A stretch of DNA of 64,000 bases from Rhodococcus sp. 06-462-5 (GCF_002258315.1 NZ_NOYD01000046.1:11638-75637), one strand, 5' to 3'. Shown: positions 41,028 to 49,895, counted from the first letter of the stretch. A program made the numbers and translations. Notes: generated from the letters alone by a model not told the origin.

Positions 41028-41588
41028 CTACGCGCTCCCGGCCTCTTTCGGGGCGTTGGTGGCGCGGATCACCGTGGAGCCGATCTCGCGAGCGACGTAC
41101 TGCTCGATGTCGAACAGGTTGGCTCCGGCCCGGCGAACGATGTTGAGCAGACTCTGCATCGCCGCGACCTCCTCGACCTGCTCGGTGAGGAACCAGTGGG
41201 TGAACTGCTCGCCGATGTAGTCACCCTCGGCCCGGGCAGCGCGCGCCAGCGCCGTGATCTGTTCGGTCACCGTCGACTCCTGAGCCAGCGCCAGTTCCAC
41301 CGGTTCGACGACCGACTGGAATGCCGTCACCACGTCGTCGATGCCCGACGCGTCGACCTCTAGCCGGTTGTCGATGAGGAAGCGGATCATCATCATTGCG
41401 TGCCGACGCTCCTCGGCGGACTGCGCGTAGAAGCGCGTGGCCAGCTGCGGTAGATCGTTGCGGTCGAACCACACAGCGATGGCGACGTACTGCTGCGATG
41501 CGGTGAACTCGTGCCGCACCTGCGCGCGCAGAAGATCGTGGAACGACGTACCGGGGGTGGCGGCGGGCTGGGCAGACGGCGATGTCAT
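41028..41588 (-). CDS. Second ferritin paralogue
   Basis: The protein has 186 residues from ATG 41588. It is clearly homologous to the adjacent bfrB product along its length (HEFTASQQYVAIAVWF versus NEFNASQQYIATAVYF). It keeps the ferroxidase residues Glu27, Tyr34, Glu60 and His63. An Ala/Pro-rich N-terminal leader of about 13 residues is extra. The tandem pair suggests duplication; M. tuberculosis has one bfrB here. It sits 30 bp after the LCP gene. Confidence 0.9.
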   Translation of the reverse strand: MTSPSAQPAATPGTSFHDLLRAQVRHEFTASQQYVAIAVWFDRNDLPQLATRFYAQSAEERRHAMMMIRFLIDNRLEVDASGIDDVVTAFQSVVEPVELALAQESTVTEQITALARAARAEGDYIGEQFTHWFLTEQVEEVAAMQSLLNIVRRAGANLFDIEQYVAREIGSTVIRATNAPKEAGSA

Positions 41589-41618
41589 GGTCCACAACCT
41601 ACCGTTGTGCTGTGGCCC

Positions 41619-43223
41619 TCAGGGGCCGCCGGTCAGCAGTTCCGGCGGGATCTCGCGATCTTGGGCGATGGCGTCGAAGAATGCCGGAGCGCGAGTGTCG
41701 TCCCACAGCAGCACGTTTCCGACGTCGGAGTCCTGGAATCCGCCGACGGGCACCGTCGTGGTCACCGGACCGCTGCGCATCGCCCAGGCCAATGCGGCGA
41801 GATTCCAGATGTGATCTCCCTCGTCGACGCTCAACGACGACGCGGTGTCCGAGATCAGCGGCCACAACCGCAGTGGGTTGAGGAAAGTCGAAGCACTGGT
41901 TGCCTTTTCCAGGAGGGCGGACATGAACGCGCGTTGGTTGTTCATACGGTCGATGTCGGCCAATGCCGTCGCGCGAGATCGCACGAATCCGAGCGCCTCG
42001 GCTCCGGTGAGATCCTGGCAGCCGGCGGCGATGTTGATGCCCGCCAACGGATCGTCGATCGCATTCTGCACGCACACGTTCACTCCACCGACCGCGTCGA
42101 CGATCCCGGCGAAGCCGCCGAATCCGATCTCGGCGTAATGATCGATGTGCACACCGGTTGCACCCTCGACCGTCTGTACCAGCAGTGGCGGCCCACCGAA
42201 TGCGAAGGCCGCGTTGAGCTTGTCCTGGCCGTTGCCCGGAATCGACACGTACGAGTCGCGCGGCAGGCTGACCATCGTTGGCGCGCCGCTGCCCTCGGGG
42301 ACGTGGATCAGAATGATCGTGTCGGTGCGGCTCGGGCCCACCTCGCCGCCGGTCGCGAGCGCGGCTTCCTGCTCCGGCGTCAGGCCGGCTCGCGAATCCG
42401 ACCCGACGAGAAGCCAGTTGGTGCCGGGGGTGTCGCCGATGCGCCCGGGATACGAGGTGAGGGCGTCCACGCGCGTCAACGAGCTGTCGACGTAGTAGAC
42501 GACACCGCCGATGCCCAGCACGAGAACCAGCAACACGATCAGGAAGCGTCGACCCCAGCGTCGGCGCTTGCGCGGCTTGGCCACCTTCGGTGGCCGAGAA
42601 TCACGTTGCGGCCGAGCAGGTTCGGGACGGCGCAGGGCTCGCTGGGCAGGTGCCGCCGGTTGCCTGCGCTCCTCGGTGAACGGCTCCGGCTGCTGACGCG
42701 GCGCATACCCGGTGCGACCCGGTGGATCGTCCTGGGAACGTGAGTACTGACGCGTCGAATTCGGAGGATCCGACTGTGCTGAATTCGACTGTGCCGATCG
42801 GGGTTCGGGTGCCTGCGACCAGGCCTGCTGAGGGCTGTGGCGCGGGAGGGGTGCCGGCCGAGGTGGCCCTTCCGGCATGGGAGTGGGACGGCCGTCGCGT
42901 CGGATGAACTCGGTGCCCTCCGGCGGCGGCTGGCCCGGACGATACCCACGTGGGGGCGGCTGTTGGCCGGGCGGCGGACGGTTGGGCCGTGGCGGGGGCG
43001 GCTGGTGACCGGGCGGCTGCTGACGGGGCCGTGGTGGACCCGGAGGCTGGTGCGGGGGTGGACCTGCGGCGCGTCCGGGTTGGGGCGCAGGATCGGGACG
43101 ACCGTGCCGGCCGGGCGTGGATCTGTCCGCTGGCGGCGTGCGGTTCGGTGGCGGCGTTCGACCGGGAGGCGGCGTGCGCCGGTCCGGCGCGCCGTGCCGT
43201 CCGTAGCGATCGTCGTCGTTCAC
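41619..43223 (-). CDS. LCP (LytR-CpsA-Psr) family cell-wall ligase with long Pro-rich N-terminus
   Basis: The protein has 534 residues. The first 215 are Pro/Arg/Gln-rich and disordered, followed by a basic stop (KPRKRRRWGRR) and one membrane helix (FLIVLLVLVLGIGGVVYY). The extracellular LCP domain contains LLVGSDSR, SRTDTIILIHVP, MVSLPRDSYVSIPG and LGFVRSRA, the residues that bind polyprenyl pyrophosphate. LCP enzymes attach arabinogalactan or other glycans to peptidoglycan in mycolata. The cytosolic Pro-rich arm may serve in localisation or phosphorylation, which is inference. Confidence 0.92.
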   Translation of the reverse strand: MNDDDRYGRHGAPDRRTPPPGRTPPPNRTPPADRSTPGRHGRPDPAPQPGRAAGPPPHQPPGPPRPRQQPPGHQPPPPRPNRPPPGQQPPPRGYRPGQPPPEGTEFIRRDGRPTPMPEGPPRPAPLPRHSPQQAWSQAPEPRSAQSNSAQSDPPNSTRQYSRSQDDPPGRTGYAPRQQPEPFTEERRQPAAPAQRALRRPEPARPQRDSRPPKVAKPRKRRRWGRRFLIVLLVLVLGIGGVVYYVDSSLTRVDALTSYPGRIGDTPGTNWLLVGSDSRAGLTPEQEAALATGGEVGPSRTDTIILIHVPEGSGAPTMVSLPRDSYVSIPGNGQDKLNAAFAFGGPPLLVQTVEGATGVHIDHYAEIGFGGFAGIVDAVGGVNVCVQNAIDDPLAGINIAAGCQDLTGAEALGFVRSRATALADIDRMNNQRAFMSALLEKATSASTFLNPLRLWPLISDTASSLSVDEGDHIWNLAALAWAMRSGPVTTTVPVGGFQDSDVGNVLLWDDTRAPAFFDAIAQDREIPPELLTGGP

Positions 43224-43275
43224 GGATCGACTGTAACCGTCGTCGAGGAAACAGCGGTCTTCCTCGAGGTTCGAT

Positions 43276-44085
43276 TCACGGGAGCCACGACAGATGCTCG
43301 CGCAGGAGGGCGTAGCCGACGAAGGCGACGATGTCGATCAGAGCGTGCGCGATCAGCAGTGGCCACAGTCTGCCGGTGCGCTGCCAGTAGCGGCCGAACA
43401 CCAGGCCCATGAGGAAGTTTCCGACACCACCGCCCACGCCTTGATAGAAGTGATAGCTGCCGCGCAGCAGCGACGAGCACAGTAGGGACGCGTTCTCGCT
43501 CAGACCGAGTCTGCGCAGGCGAGAGATCAGGTATGCCACCACGATGATCTCCTCGGCACCGGAGTTGGCCAGCGCGTACAGAATCAGTGCAGGCACGCGC
43601 CACCAGTGGTCGTCGAGGGCACTGGGAACGACGTTCAGATTGAACCCGAGGGCGTTGCCCACCAGATACAGCGCGAGCCCGGGTAGCCCGATCAGTGCGG
43701 CCAGTCCGACGCCGTGACCGAGATCGATCTTCAGCCGCGGCCGGGCCAAACCGATCGCTCGGGGTGCCAGATCGGCTCGCCACAGCAGGTACAACCCCAG
43801 GGCACCCCAGGCGCACAGACGCAGAATGCTCAGCAGTTGGAAGAGGAGATCGATCAGGCTGAAACTCGACCGCGACGAGTTCAGCGCCACGGTCTGATCG
43901 GACAGGGCAGCGGTCTGCAGCGCGTCCTCGACGAGCGAGAGGATGCTGCTCATGCCGCTCAGGCCGAACGTCACCAGCAGGACGATCGCGATCTCGACCT
44001 TGATGGTGGTGCGTTCGCGGGCATCGGGCGGGGGAGCCGTGCTCGCGGGCGGCGGTGGCGTCAACCAGCTCTTGAAGTCGATCAC
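43276..44085 (-). CDS. CPBP-family intramembrane glutamic endopeptidase
   Basis: The protein has 269 residues and about seven helices. The diagnostic Glu178-Glu179 pair and Arg189 (NSGAEEIIVVAYLISRL) and a later His (IAHALIDIVAFVGY) form the ABI/CPBP active site. These proteases resemble Rce1 or bacteriocin-immunity proteins. Substrates are unknown. It lies 52 bp upstream of the LCP gene and 34 bp downstream of the DUF2470 gene on the same strand. Confidence 0.88.
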   Translation of the reverse strand: MIDFKSWLTPPPPASTAPPPDARERTTIKVEIAIVLLVTFGLSGMSSILSLVEDALQTAALSDQTVALNSSRSSFSLIDLLFQLLSILRLCAWGALGLYLLWRADLAPRAIGLARPRLKIDLGHGVGLAALIGLPGLALYLVGNALGFNLNVVPSALDDHWWRVPALILYALANSGAEEIIVVAYLISRLRRLGLSENASLLCSSLLRGSYHFYQGVGGGVGNFLMGLVFGRYWQRTGRLWPLLIAHALIDIVAFVGYALLREHLSWLP

Positions 44086-44119
44086 CGCACGAGTCTGCCC
44101 TGTTTCGTGCAGTGAGGTG

Positions 44120-44887
44120 TCAGCCGCGGGCGCGTAGCCCGTTCAGAAACGGGCAACCGGCGAGAACGCGCAGCGCGCGACTGAGTGAGAGGACGTCCTC
44201 GACGGGCTCGGCGAATCCCAGCCGAACGTCGTTGTCGCCGCATTCGCCTTCGATCCGCAGCCGAATGCCGTAGCGGTCGATGCCCAGCGGCCGGATCCGG
44301 CCCTGCCGCAGCGACGGCGGGAGGCGTCGGGCCAATTGGGCGAGCAAGTCCGGGTGGTCGGAGTCGAGGTGCTCGAGCCAGCTGGTCTCCATCTCCCAGA
44401 AGGGATCGGGCTCGGCAGCCAGCAGCGTGTCGACGTCGACCGGTTCCGCTCCGGTGCTGTCGGCGACCACGGCGGAGGTGACGATCAGCCGCATCAGCGA
44501 GGTGGTGTGACCGACGTCGAGCAGGGCCGGATGCGGATGTTCGGCGGCCACCGCTCCGGCCATGGGCCGCATCAGCGATTCCGGAACCGGGCGTAGATCG
44601 CCGCGAAGCCACACCAACGACCGCACCGGTTCACGCAGGGCGAGCGGAGCGTGATCGGTCAGTTCGAGGACGGCGGGCGTTCCGGCACGGGAGGACTGCC
44701 AGGTGACCGCACTGTCGAGGGAGTCGGTGGGGACGGCGAGGATCATCTCCCCGTTGGGTCGCAGGTGGTGCAGGGTCGTGATCACCGGGTCGCTGCCGTC
44801 GATGGCCAGGGCGGCACCCTCGGCGCGCATGCAGGCACTGCGCACGCGTTCGGCAGTGGTCGGTCCGGTTGTGGTTGCGCCGAGCAT
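44120..44887 (-). CDS. DUF2470 domain protein (Rv3839-like), iron-regulated
   Basis: The protein has 255 residues. The N-terminal half resembles a flavin-split-barrel-like fold (DPVITTLHHLRPNGEMILAVP) and the C-terminal half carries the DUF2470 domain (IDRYGIRLRIEGECGDNDVRLGFAEPV). Related proteins include HugZ-type haem-utilisation and iron-starvation proteins. A good IdeR box lies 30 bp upstream, which implies repression by iron. By position and sequence it is the counterpart of M. tuberculosis Rv3839. A haem- or iron-linked function is inferred. Confidence 0.8.
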   Translation of the reverse strand: MLGATTTGPTTAERVRSACMRAEGAALAIDGSDPVITTLHHLRPNGEMILAVPTDSLDSAVTWQSSRAGTPAVLELTDHAPLALREPVRSLVWLRGDLRPVPESLMRPMAGAVAAEHPHPALLDVGHTTSLMRLIVTSAVVADSTGAEPVDVDTLLAAEPDPFWEMETSWLEHLDSDHPDLLAQLARRLPPSLRQGRIRPLGIDRYGIRLRIEGECGDNDVRLGFAEPVEDVLSLSRALRVLAGCPFLNGLRARG

Positions 44888-44916
44888 GGGCTCCTCCGAT
44901 GCGATCGGTCATGCGA

Positions 44917-44935
44917 GTAGGTGAGGCAAACCTAA
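44917..44935 (-). promoter_or_regulatory. IdeR (iron) box upstream of the DUF2470 gene
   Basis: On the minus strand, TTAGGTTTGCCTCACCTAC matches the IdeR consensus at 15 of 19 positions, including TTAGGTT and the ACCTA half. It lies 30-48 bp before the start codon, a typical place for IdeR repression. Confidence 0.65.
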
Positions 44936-44970
44936 GTTAGCGTGGTGTGGCGAGGATCGCAAGACCGTGC

Positions 44971-45063
44971 ACAGGAGTGGAGCCCGTGGAACGACCCAGG
45001 CCACAGGAGTGGAGCCCGTGGAACGACCCAGGCCACAGGAGTGGAGCCCGCGGAACGACCCAG
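44971..45063. repeat. Dispersed repeat family 1, three tandem copies (period 32)
   Basis: The unit starting ACAGGAGTGGAGCCCGTGGA begins at 44971, 45003 and 45035. Copies one and two are identical over at least 32 bp, and copy three differs by T to C (CCCGCGG) and loses the end. It lies between divergent genes, just upstream of the gene at 45085. The same core occurs at 3196, 54981 and 57244. Confidence 0.8.
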
Positions 45064-45084
45064 AGCCGGGGCTACCGTTGAGGC

Positions 45085-45807
45085 GTGCCGATTCCGCTGA
45101 CCCTCGGTGTGCCACACCGACCCGACCCGAATGCGCTCGTCCACGGACTGCTGCAGCCGATTTGTGCCGACGCCGACTCGCCGGCCGCAGCCCCGCGCGG
45201 AGCCGAGTACGGACCGCCCGTCGTTCGGGCATCGACCCTGCTCGCACTGTCCGAATCGGACGATCTCGGGCGCGTCGTGGTGCATCTCGACATCGACCCC
45301 GACGAGCTCCGGGCAGGTCGGACCGGCGGTTACGAGGCCGTTCGGTTCGACGTCGATGCTCCGGCCGAGCATCTCGCCGATGCGCTCACGCTGCGGTTGC
45401 CCTCGCCGTTGGTCGTCTTCCCGATGTTCGACGCGATCGACGTGGCCGAGACCGCGGAGGCCGTCGTCCTCGCCCACCGGACCCCGGGCATCAGCGTCGG
45501 CGACACCCCGCGGCGCATCGCCGACGTGCTCGCGGTGGTCTCGCACGCCGATGTGGGCCTCGTCGCCCGCGCCGACTCCGGCGACGAGGTGCTCGCGATC
45601 CTTGCCGCGACGGTGGCGTCGCTGCGCGGAGACGACATCGCCGCGGCTCTGGCTGCTCCGAACGTCGCCGCACTGCGGGCCCTCATCCCCAAGGCCGCCG
45701 AGGCGGTGCGCGAGGTGCTGCTCGGAATCGAGATCGTCGACGCTGCTGCTGCCCGCGCGCGGCTCGTCGACGTCGGTTTGATCGCTTCGGGGACGTCGAC
45801 CACGTAA
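45085..45807 (+). CDS. Hypothetical protein upstream of pheA
   Basis: The protein has 240 residues from GTG 45085. It is Ala/Val/Asp-rich with no signal peptide or membrane segment. Recognisable stretches are a Leu/Val-rich LGRVVVHLDIDPDELRAG and a C-terminal helical ALRALIPKAAEAVREVLLG. I recognise no domain. It lies 9 bp before pheA on the same strand and is probably co-transcribed with it. Codon use and length support a real gene. Confidence 0.65.
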   Translation: MPIPLTLGVPHRPDPNALVHGLLQPICADADSPAAAPRGAEYGPPVVRASTLLALSESDDLGRVVVHLDIDPDELRAGRTGGYEAVRFDVDAPAEHLADALTLRLPSPLVVFPMFDAIDVAETAEAVVLAHRTPGISVGDTPRRIADVLAVVSHADVGLVARADSGDEVLAILAATVASLRGDDIAAALAAPNVAALRALIPKAAEAVREVLLGIEIVDAAAARARLVDVGLIASGTSTT

Positions 45808-45816
45808 CCTCGAGGC

Positions 45817-46749
45817 GTGCCTCGCATCGCTTACTTCGGCCCATCGGGAACGTTCACGGAGATGGCGCTCGCGCAGTTCGAGAGGCTCGGAACGTTCGGC
45901 GCGGTCGGTCTGGACGGGACGGTCGAGCGGATATCGGCGTCGAACCCGCCTGCGGCGCTCGAGGCCGTGCGATCGGGTGCGGCCGATGCGGCCGTGGTCC
46001 CCATCGAAAGCTCCATCGAGGGGGCGGTTCCACCGACGCTCGACGCGTTGTCGGAGGGCCGGCGATTGCAGATCGTCGCCGAGACCGAGATCGAGGTGGC
46101 CTTCACCATCCTCGGCGGTCCCGGTGTCACCCTCGACTCGGCCCGCACGGTCAGCGCCTACCCGATCGCACTCAACCAGGTCCGTCAGTGGCTGCAGGCG
46201 ACCATGCCCGACGCGGTTGTGCAGTCCGCATCGTCCAATGCCGGTGCGGCAGAGGATGTTGCGGCGGGGATGGTCGATGCTGCGGTGTCGACTCGGCTCG
46301 CCGGTGAGCGTCTGAAGTTGCCACGGTTGGCAGACGGAATCATCGACGTGGAGGGCGCGCGGACGCGCTTCGTACTGGTGACCGCGCCGCAATCGGTGCC
46401 TGCGCGCACCGGAGCCGATCGAACCTCGGTGGTACTGGAGCCGCCGAACGATCCGGGCACGCTGCCGGCAGCGTTGGCCGAGTTCGGAATTCGCAACATC
46501 GACCTGACCTTCATCGAATCACGGCCCACCCGTTCACAATTCGGAACGTACAGGTTCTTCATCGACTGCGCCGGACACATCGACGACCCGCTCGTCGCGG
46601 AGATGCTGGCTGCATTCCACCGCAAGATGCCTCTGCGGTTCCTCGGATCCTGGCCCACTGCAACGGGAACCGGCGGATCGGTACCGCCGCCGACCGACGA
46701 ACACGTGCAGTGGGTCGCAGACGTTCGTGCCGGACGCGGTGATCTGTGA
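45817..46749 (+). CDS. pheA: Prephenate dehydratase
   Basis: The protein has 310 residues. The N-terminal catalytic domain (IAYFGPSGTFTEMAL; VPIESSIEGAVPPTLDAL; the T-R-F motif in ARTRFVLV) is followed by an ACT domain with ESRP (FIESRPTRSQFGTYRFFIDC), which binds phenylalanine for feedback control. It converts prephenate to phenylpyruvate in phenylalanine synthesis. It overlaps the phosphatase gene by 4 bp (GTGA). Its M. tuberculosis counterpart Rv3838c has the same partner. Confidence 0.96.
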   Translation: MPRIAYFGPSGTFTEMALAQFERLGTFGAVGLDGTVERISASNPPAALEAVRSGAADAAVVPIESSIEGAVPPTLDALSEGRRLQIVAETEIEVAFTILGGPGVTLDSARTVSAYPIALNQVRQWLQATMPDAVVQSASSNAGAAEDVAAGMVDAAVSTRLAGERLKLPRLADGIIDVEGARTRFVLVTAPQSVPARTGADRTSVVLEPPNDPGTLPAALAEFGIRNIDLTFIESRPTRSQFGTYRFFIDCAGHIDDPLVAEMLAAFHRKMPLRFLGSWPTATGTGGSVPPPTDEHVQWVADVRAGRGDL

Positions 46750-47411
46750 TGGGAAAACTGATACTGGTCCGGCACGGTCAGACGACAGCAAACGTCGCGA
46801 AGATACTGGACACCTCACCGCCGGGAGCCGAGCTCACCGAGCTGGGGCACCAGCAGGCCGAGGCCTACGCGCAGACCTGGATCGGACGCCCGCCCGCCGT
46901 GCTGGTGTCCTCGGTTGCGTTGCGCGCCAAGCAGACTGCCGGCTACATCGAGCGCGCGACCGGGGTTCCCCTGCTGGTGGCCGAGGGAATCCAGGAGACC
47001 TTCGCGGGAGATCTGGAAGACCGCGACGACCCGGACGCGCACCGGGAGTTCACCGAGATCTTCAGTCGCTGGCATGCCGGAGATCTGGCGGCGACCGTGC
47101 CCGGAGGCGACAGCGGACATTCGGTGTTGGAGCGATACGTCCCGGTGCTCGACGGCCTCCGCGCGCAGTACCTGGGGGACGACACCGCAGGCGACGTCGT
47201 TGTCGTCAGTCACGGTGCCGCAATCCGACTGGTCGCGGCGGTACTGGCAGGCGTCGATGGCACGTTCGCGGCCGACAACCATCTCGACAACACCCACACC
47301 GTCGAGCTGCTGCCGCTACCCGACGGAGGATGGTCCTGCGCACGGTGGGGCACGTTCCCGCCACCGTTCGAGGGCAAGGGCAGCGACAAGGCCGACAACC
47401 CGATCAGCTAG
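46746..47411 (+). CDS. Histidine phosphatase family (phosphoglycerate-mutase-like) protein
   Basis: The protein has 221 residues from GTG 46746; ATG 46749 is an equal choice. The phosphate-pocket motif LVRHGQTTAN has Arg9-His10. A second conserved His occurs in VVVSHGAAIRLV, and the acid residue lies in EGIQETFAGDLEDR. It overlaps pheA by 4 bp, as Rv3837c does with pheA in M. tuberculosis. Broad phosphatase activity is expected; the substrate is unknown. Its last 8 bp overlap the convergent EspG gene. Confidence 0.9.
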   Translation: MMGKLILVRHGQTTANVAKILDTSPPGAELTELGHQQAEAYAQTWIGRPPAVLVSSVALRAKQTAGYIERATGVPLLVAEGIQETFAGDLEDRDDPDAHREFTEIFSRWHAGDLAATVPGGDSGHSVLERYVPVLDGLRAQYLGDDTAGDVVVVSHGAAIRLVAAVLAGVDGTFAADNHLDNTHTVELLPLPDGGWSCARWGTFPPPFEGKGSDKADNPIS

Positions 47412-48231
47412 CGAGAAGGCCCTGCGCCGACGCGATCAGCTCGGCCAGGGCGGCAGTCACTCTGCGATCCGTTGCGCCGGTCATGGAACTCCACGACGTG
47501 CCGTCGGCGGCGAGGGCGGAGGTGGCGACGATACGTCCGGGTCGGGTGTCGAACAGGGCGACGGGTCTCCTGGCCACATGGCGGGTGCCGTGCCTACGGG
47601 CGACGGCCGTGATCTCGGTTCTGCCGGCGCAGGTGGCCATCGCCGACGCCAGGGCCGCAGCGCGGTCGTCCGCTATCCCGATTCCACGTAGCCGAGACGC
47701 GGTCGCTCCGACGTCGGTCGGTGCCGCATCGAGTGCTTCGGCCAGCAGATCGGTTGGCGCGTTGATGCTGCCCGGGTCGAACGACGCAGCCGAGCCGATC
47801 GACGACGCGAGGTCTTGGGCCGGATCACCGTGAACAGCGCGGACGGTGACCACGTCGTCCCGCCGCACCGCCGACACCGTCATCCGACCGTCGGATGCAA
47901 CGCAGATCCGAGTGGCCGGAACCGGCTCGGCGCTCTCGACGTCGAACACACGGGCCGAGACGTACCAGTGAGGTTGTTCGAGAACTCGTAGCCACTGACG
48001 AAGATCCTCGTGGACGCCGCCGTCGGACAACAGCCCGGCCGAGTCGAGCGCACAGCGGCCACGTTCCAACGCGGAATCCCGCGCAGCAGCGTCGTCGAAA
48101 CGCGGGAACACGTTCAGGACGACGGGTAGCTCGGCGATCGACAGCTCGTCGACCAGGAAGTCCATCTCGTCCGTACCGAGTGAGGCGATCGGCAGTGTGT
48201 GGCCCACCGGCACGGTTCCCAAGTCGATCAA
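47404..48231 (-). CDS. EspG-family ESX secretion-associated chaperone
   Basis: The protein has 275 residues. It shows the EspG pattern: a helical/beta N-terminus (LPIASLGTDEMDFLVDELSI), a central beta-meander (WYVSARVFD, AVRRDDVVTVRAVHGD) and a helical C-terminus (ATASRLRGIGIADDRAAAL). EspG proteins bind PE-PPE heterodimers in the cytosol and deliver them to the type VII (ESX) machine. Its start overlaps the stop of the PPE gene by 4 bp, with a PE gene upstream, exactly the expected partners. No EccC or core ESX gene is in the window. Confidence 0.82.
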   Translation of the reverse strand: MIDLGTVPVGHTLPIASLGTDEMDFLVDELSIAELPVVLNVFPRFDDAAARDSALERGRCALDSAGLLSDGGVHEDLRQWLRVLEQPHWYVSARVFDVESAEPVPATRICVASDGRMTVSAVRRDDVVTVRAVHGDPAQDLASSIGSAASFDPGSINAPTDLLAEALDAAPTDVGATASRLRGIGIADDRAAALASAMATCAGRTEITAVARRHGTRHVARRPVALFDTRPGRIVATSALAADGTSWSSMTGATDRRVTAALAELIASAQGLLAS

Positions 48232-49433
48232 CGGCCGTTCCCGCTGGTTTCCGGCAGTGTGTTGGTGTGGGGCTGCGTGGTGGTGTGCGGCAGGGTCGGA
48301 TCCGCGCCGATGACGGACGGCGCAACGGTGCGGCCGTCCGCGAAGTGCTCGAACTGTTTGAGGTACTCCGGGGTCTCGTGTTCGTCGTCCTCGGCCTGCC
48401 CGCGTGTGCCGGAGGCCGGAGCGCCGGCCGCGCCCGTGCTGCGCTGAGCGAGGCCGCCATCGGCCGGGGCGGGTGCGCCGAACGCGGTCGGACCGTTCTG
48501 GCCTGCACCGGCCGGCATCGAGCCACCACCTGCGGGACCCAACGCGGAACCGGGCACTCCGACGCCGCCGCCGAACCCGCCTGCTCCACCTGCCCCGCCG
48601 CCGAACGACACCGGACGCGTGGACGCCGGGCCGACGGCAGGGGATGCCGAACCACCGGGTGCGAATCCACCACCGGCCCCGACGCCACCGGACAGTGCAC
48701 TCGACCCGATGTTGGACGCCGCGGTGGCCACGGTGGACACGCCGGTACTGGCGATGGAGGTGGCAGCACTACCGATCTGACCAGCAGCAGCGGCCACGCC
48801 GGGGTTCTGGGTTGCGGCCATCAAGCCACCGATCGCGGCCTGAACCGGAGATGTCATCAGCGCGCCGTTCGCGAATTTGCCTAGACCGGTGCCGGAATCG
48901 GAGACGATGGCCGGCGGCTGATCGAACGTGGTCTTGACGATGCGGTGCGAGGAGACCAACTCGAAGCCCTCCATCACCATCGCGGCGCGGATGTCGAGCA
49001 GTCGGTCGGCCACCTCGGCTGCCTCGTAGCTGCCGTTCATCACGCCACCCGTCGAGGCCGCGGTGACCTTGGCGGCCTGCACGGCTCCGATTTCGACGAG
49101 CGAGGGCATGGTCGCCAATGCGACACCGTACGAGGTGCCCGCGGCCGGGGCCTCGACCGAGAGCGCCGCTGCCTTCACTGCCGTGGCGGCGGTCCAGGTC
49201 GCGAAACGACCGAGCGCAGCCTGAGCTAGCAACGCCGACTCGCCTTCCCAGCCTGCGGTCAGAGCCGCGGTGACGGCGGCGATACTCGCCGATGCCTCGG
49301 TGAACGCCGCGGCGACCGAACCCCACGCCCCACCGGCGACATGCAACGGCACCGGTCCAGGACCGAGCAATCGCGTCGAGTTTCCCGTCGCCGTGCGTGG
49401 CAGCCACACCACACCTGTCACTCCGAGCGTCAT
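48228..49433 (-). CDS. PPE-family-like ESX substrate with Gly/Ala-rich C-terminus
   Basis: The protein has 401 residues from ATG 49433. The N-terminal ~175 residues form a helical PPE/WxG-like domain with a WEG turn (62-64, TAGWEGES) between helices. This is followed by a Gly/Ala/Pro-rich low-complexity region (about 250-370) and a polar tail (DDEHETPEYLKQFEHFADG). An open frame extends upstream but would cover the PE gene. It pairs with the PE-like protein 62 bp upstream and with the overlapping EspG gene. Surface or secreted location through a type VII system is inferred. Confidence 0.75.
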   Translation of the reverse strand: MTLGVTGVVWLPRTATGNSTRLLGPGPVPLHVAGGAWGSVAAAFTEASASIAAVTAALTAGWEGESALLAQAALGRFATWTAATAVKAAALSVEAPAAGTSYGVALATMPSLVEIGAVQAAKVTAASTGGVMNGSYEAAEVADRLLDIRAAMVMEGFELVSSHRIVKTTFDQPPAIVSDSGTGLGKFANGALMTSPVQAAIGGLMAATQNPGVAAAAGQIGSAATSIASTGVSTVATAASNIGSSALSGGVGAGGGFAPGGSASPAVGPASTRPVSFGGGAGGAGGFGGGVGVPGSALGPAGGGSMPAGAGQNGPTAFGAPAPADGGLAQRSTGAAGAPASGTRGQAEDDEHETPEYLKQFEHFADGRTVAPSVIGADPTLPHTTTQPHTNTLPETSGNGR

Positions 49434-49495
49434 CCTCTGGCCCCCATGATGTTCGAGCGTTGTGTCGAATTTTCTGCTGCGGTCGAGTTCGTGCG

Positions 49496-49807
49496 TCAGA
49501 TGCCGGGTAGACCGGGCAGGCCCCCGGCCGTGTCGTCGTCGGTGGCCACGTAGTCCGCGGCCTGTTTCCGCAGTTCCTCGGCCGCCCGGTGCAACTCCGA
49601 AATACCCTGCGCCGCAGCGGGTCCGAAGGTCTCGGCCGCGGTGCCGAAGAATCGCTCGGTCAGCAGCGACACCTCGTCGGTGCCGGGCGGCAGTGGCCGC
49701 ACGGGAATTGCCGTCGCAGTGACAGCTGCCTGCAGGCGAGCGGCGACCGCATCCAGCTCGGAGGCAGCGAGCTGCAGTGCCACCGGATCCACCTTGATGA
49801 CGGTCAT
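49496..49807 (-). CDS. PE-family-like small ESX protein with YxxxD secretion signal
   Basis: The protein has 103 residues and forms a two-helix hairpin: helix one about residues 8-32 (VALQLAASELDAVAARLQAA), helix two about 55-86. It ends with the type VII general secretion signal YxxxD (Tyr86 to Asp90) followed by a short Gly/Pro tail. It has no Cys and no signal peptide. Size, fold and signal fit a PE partner. It is first in a PE-PPE-espG set on the minus strand. Confidence 0.75.
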   Translation of the reverse strand: MTVIKVDPVALQLAASELDAVAARLQAAVTATAIPVRPLPPGTDEVSLLTERFFGTAAETFGPAAAQGISELHRAAEELRKQAADYVATDDDTAGGLPGLPGI

Positions 49808-49895
49808 GAGCCACGCCCCCTGATCGAAGAACTTTGCGCTGTCGGTAGGTAGGACGCCGCCGTGTTCGGTTTGGTTCCCTCGACGCGAGAAAAAT

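Noticed and set aside
44971..45063. Tandem 32-bp units considered as a CRISPR array
   Set aside because: The units are contiguous with no spacers between them and there are no cas genes; they belong to a dispersed repeat family.
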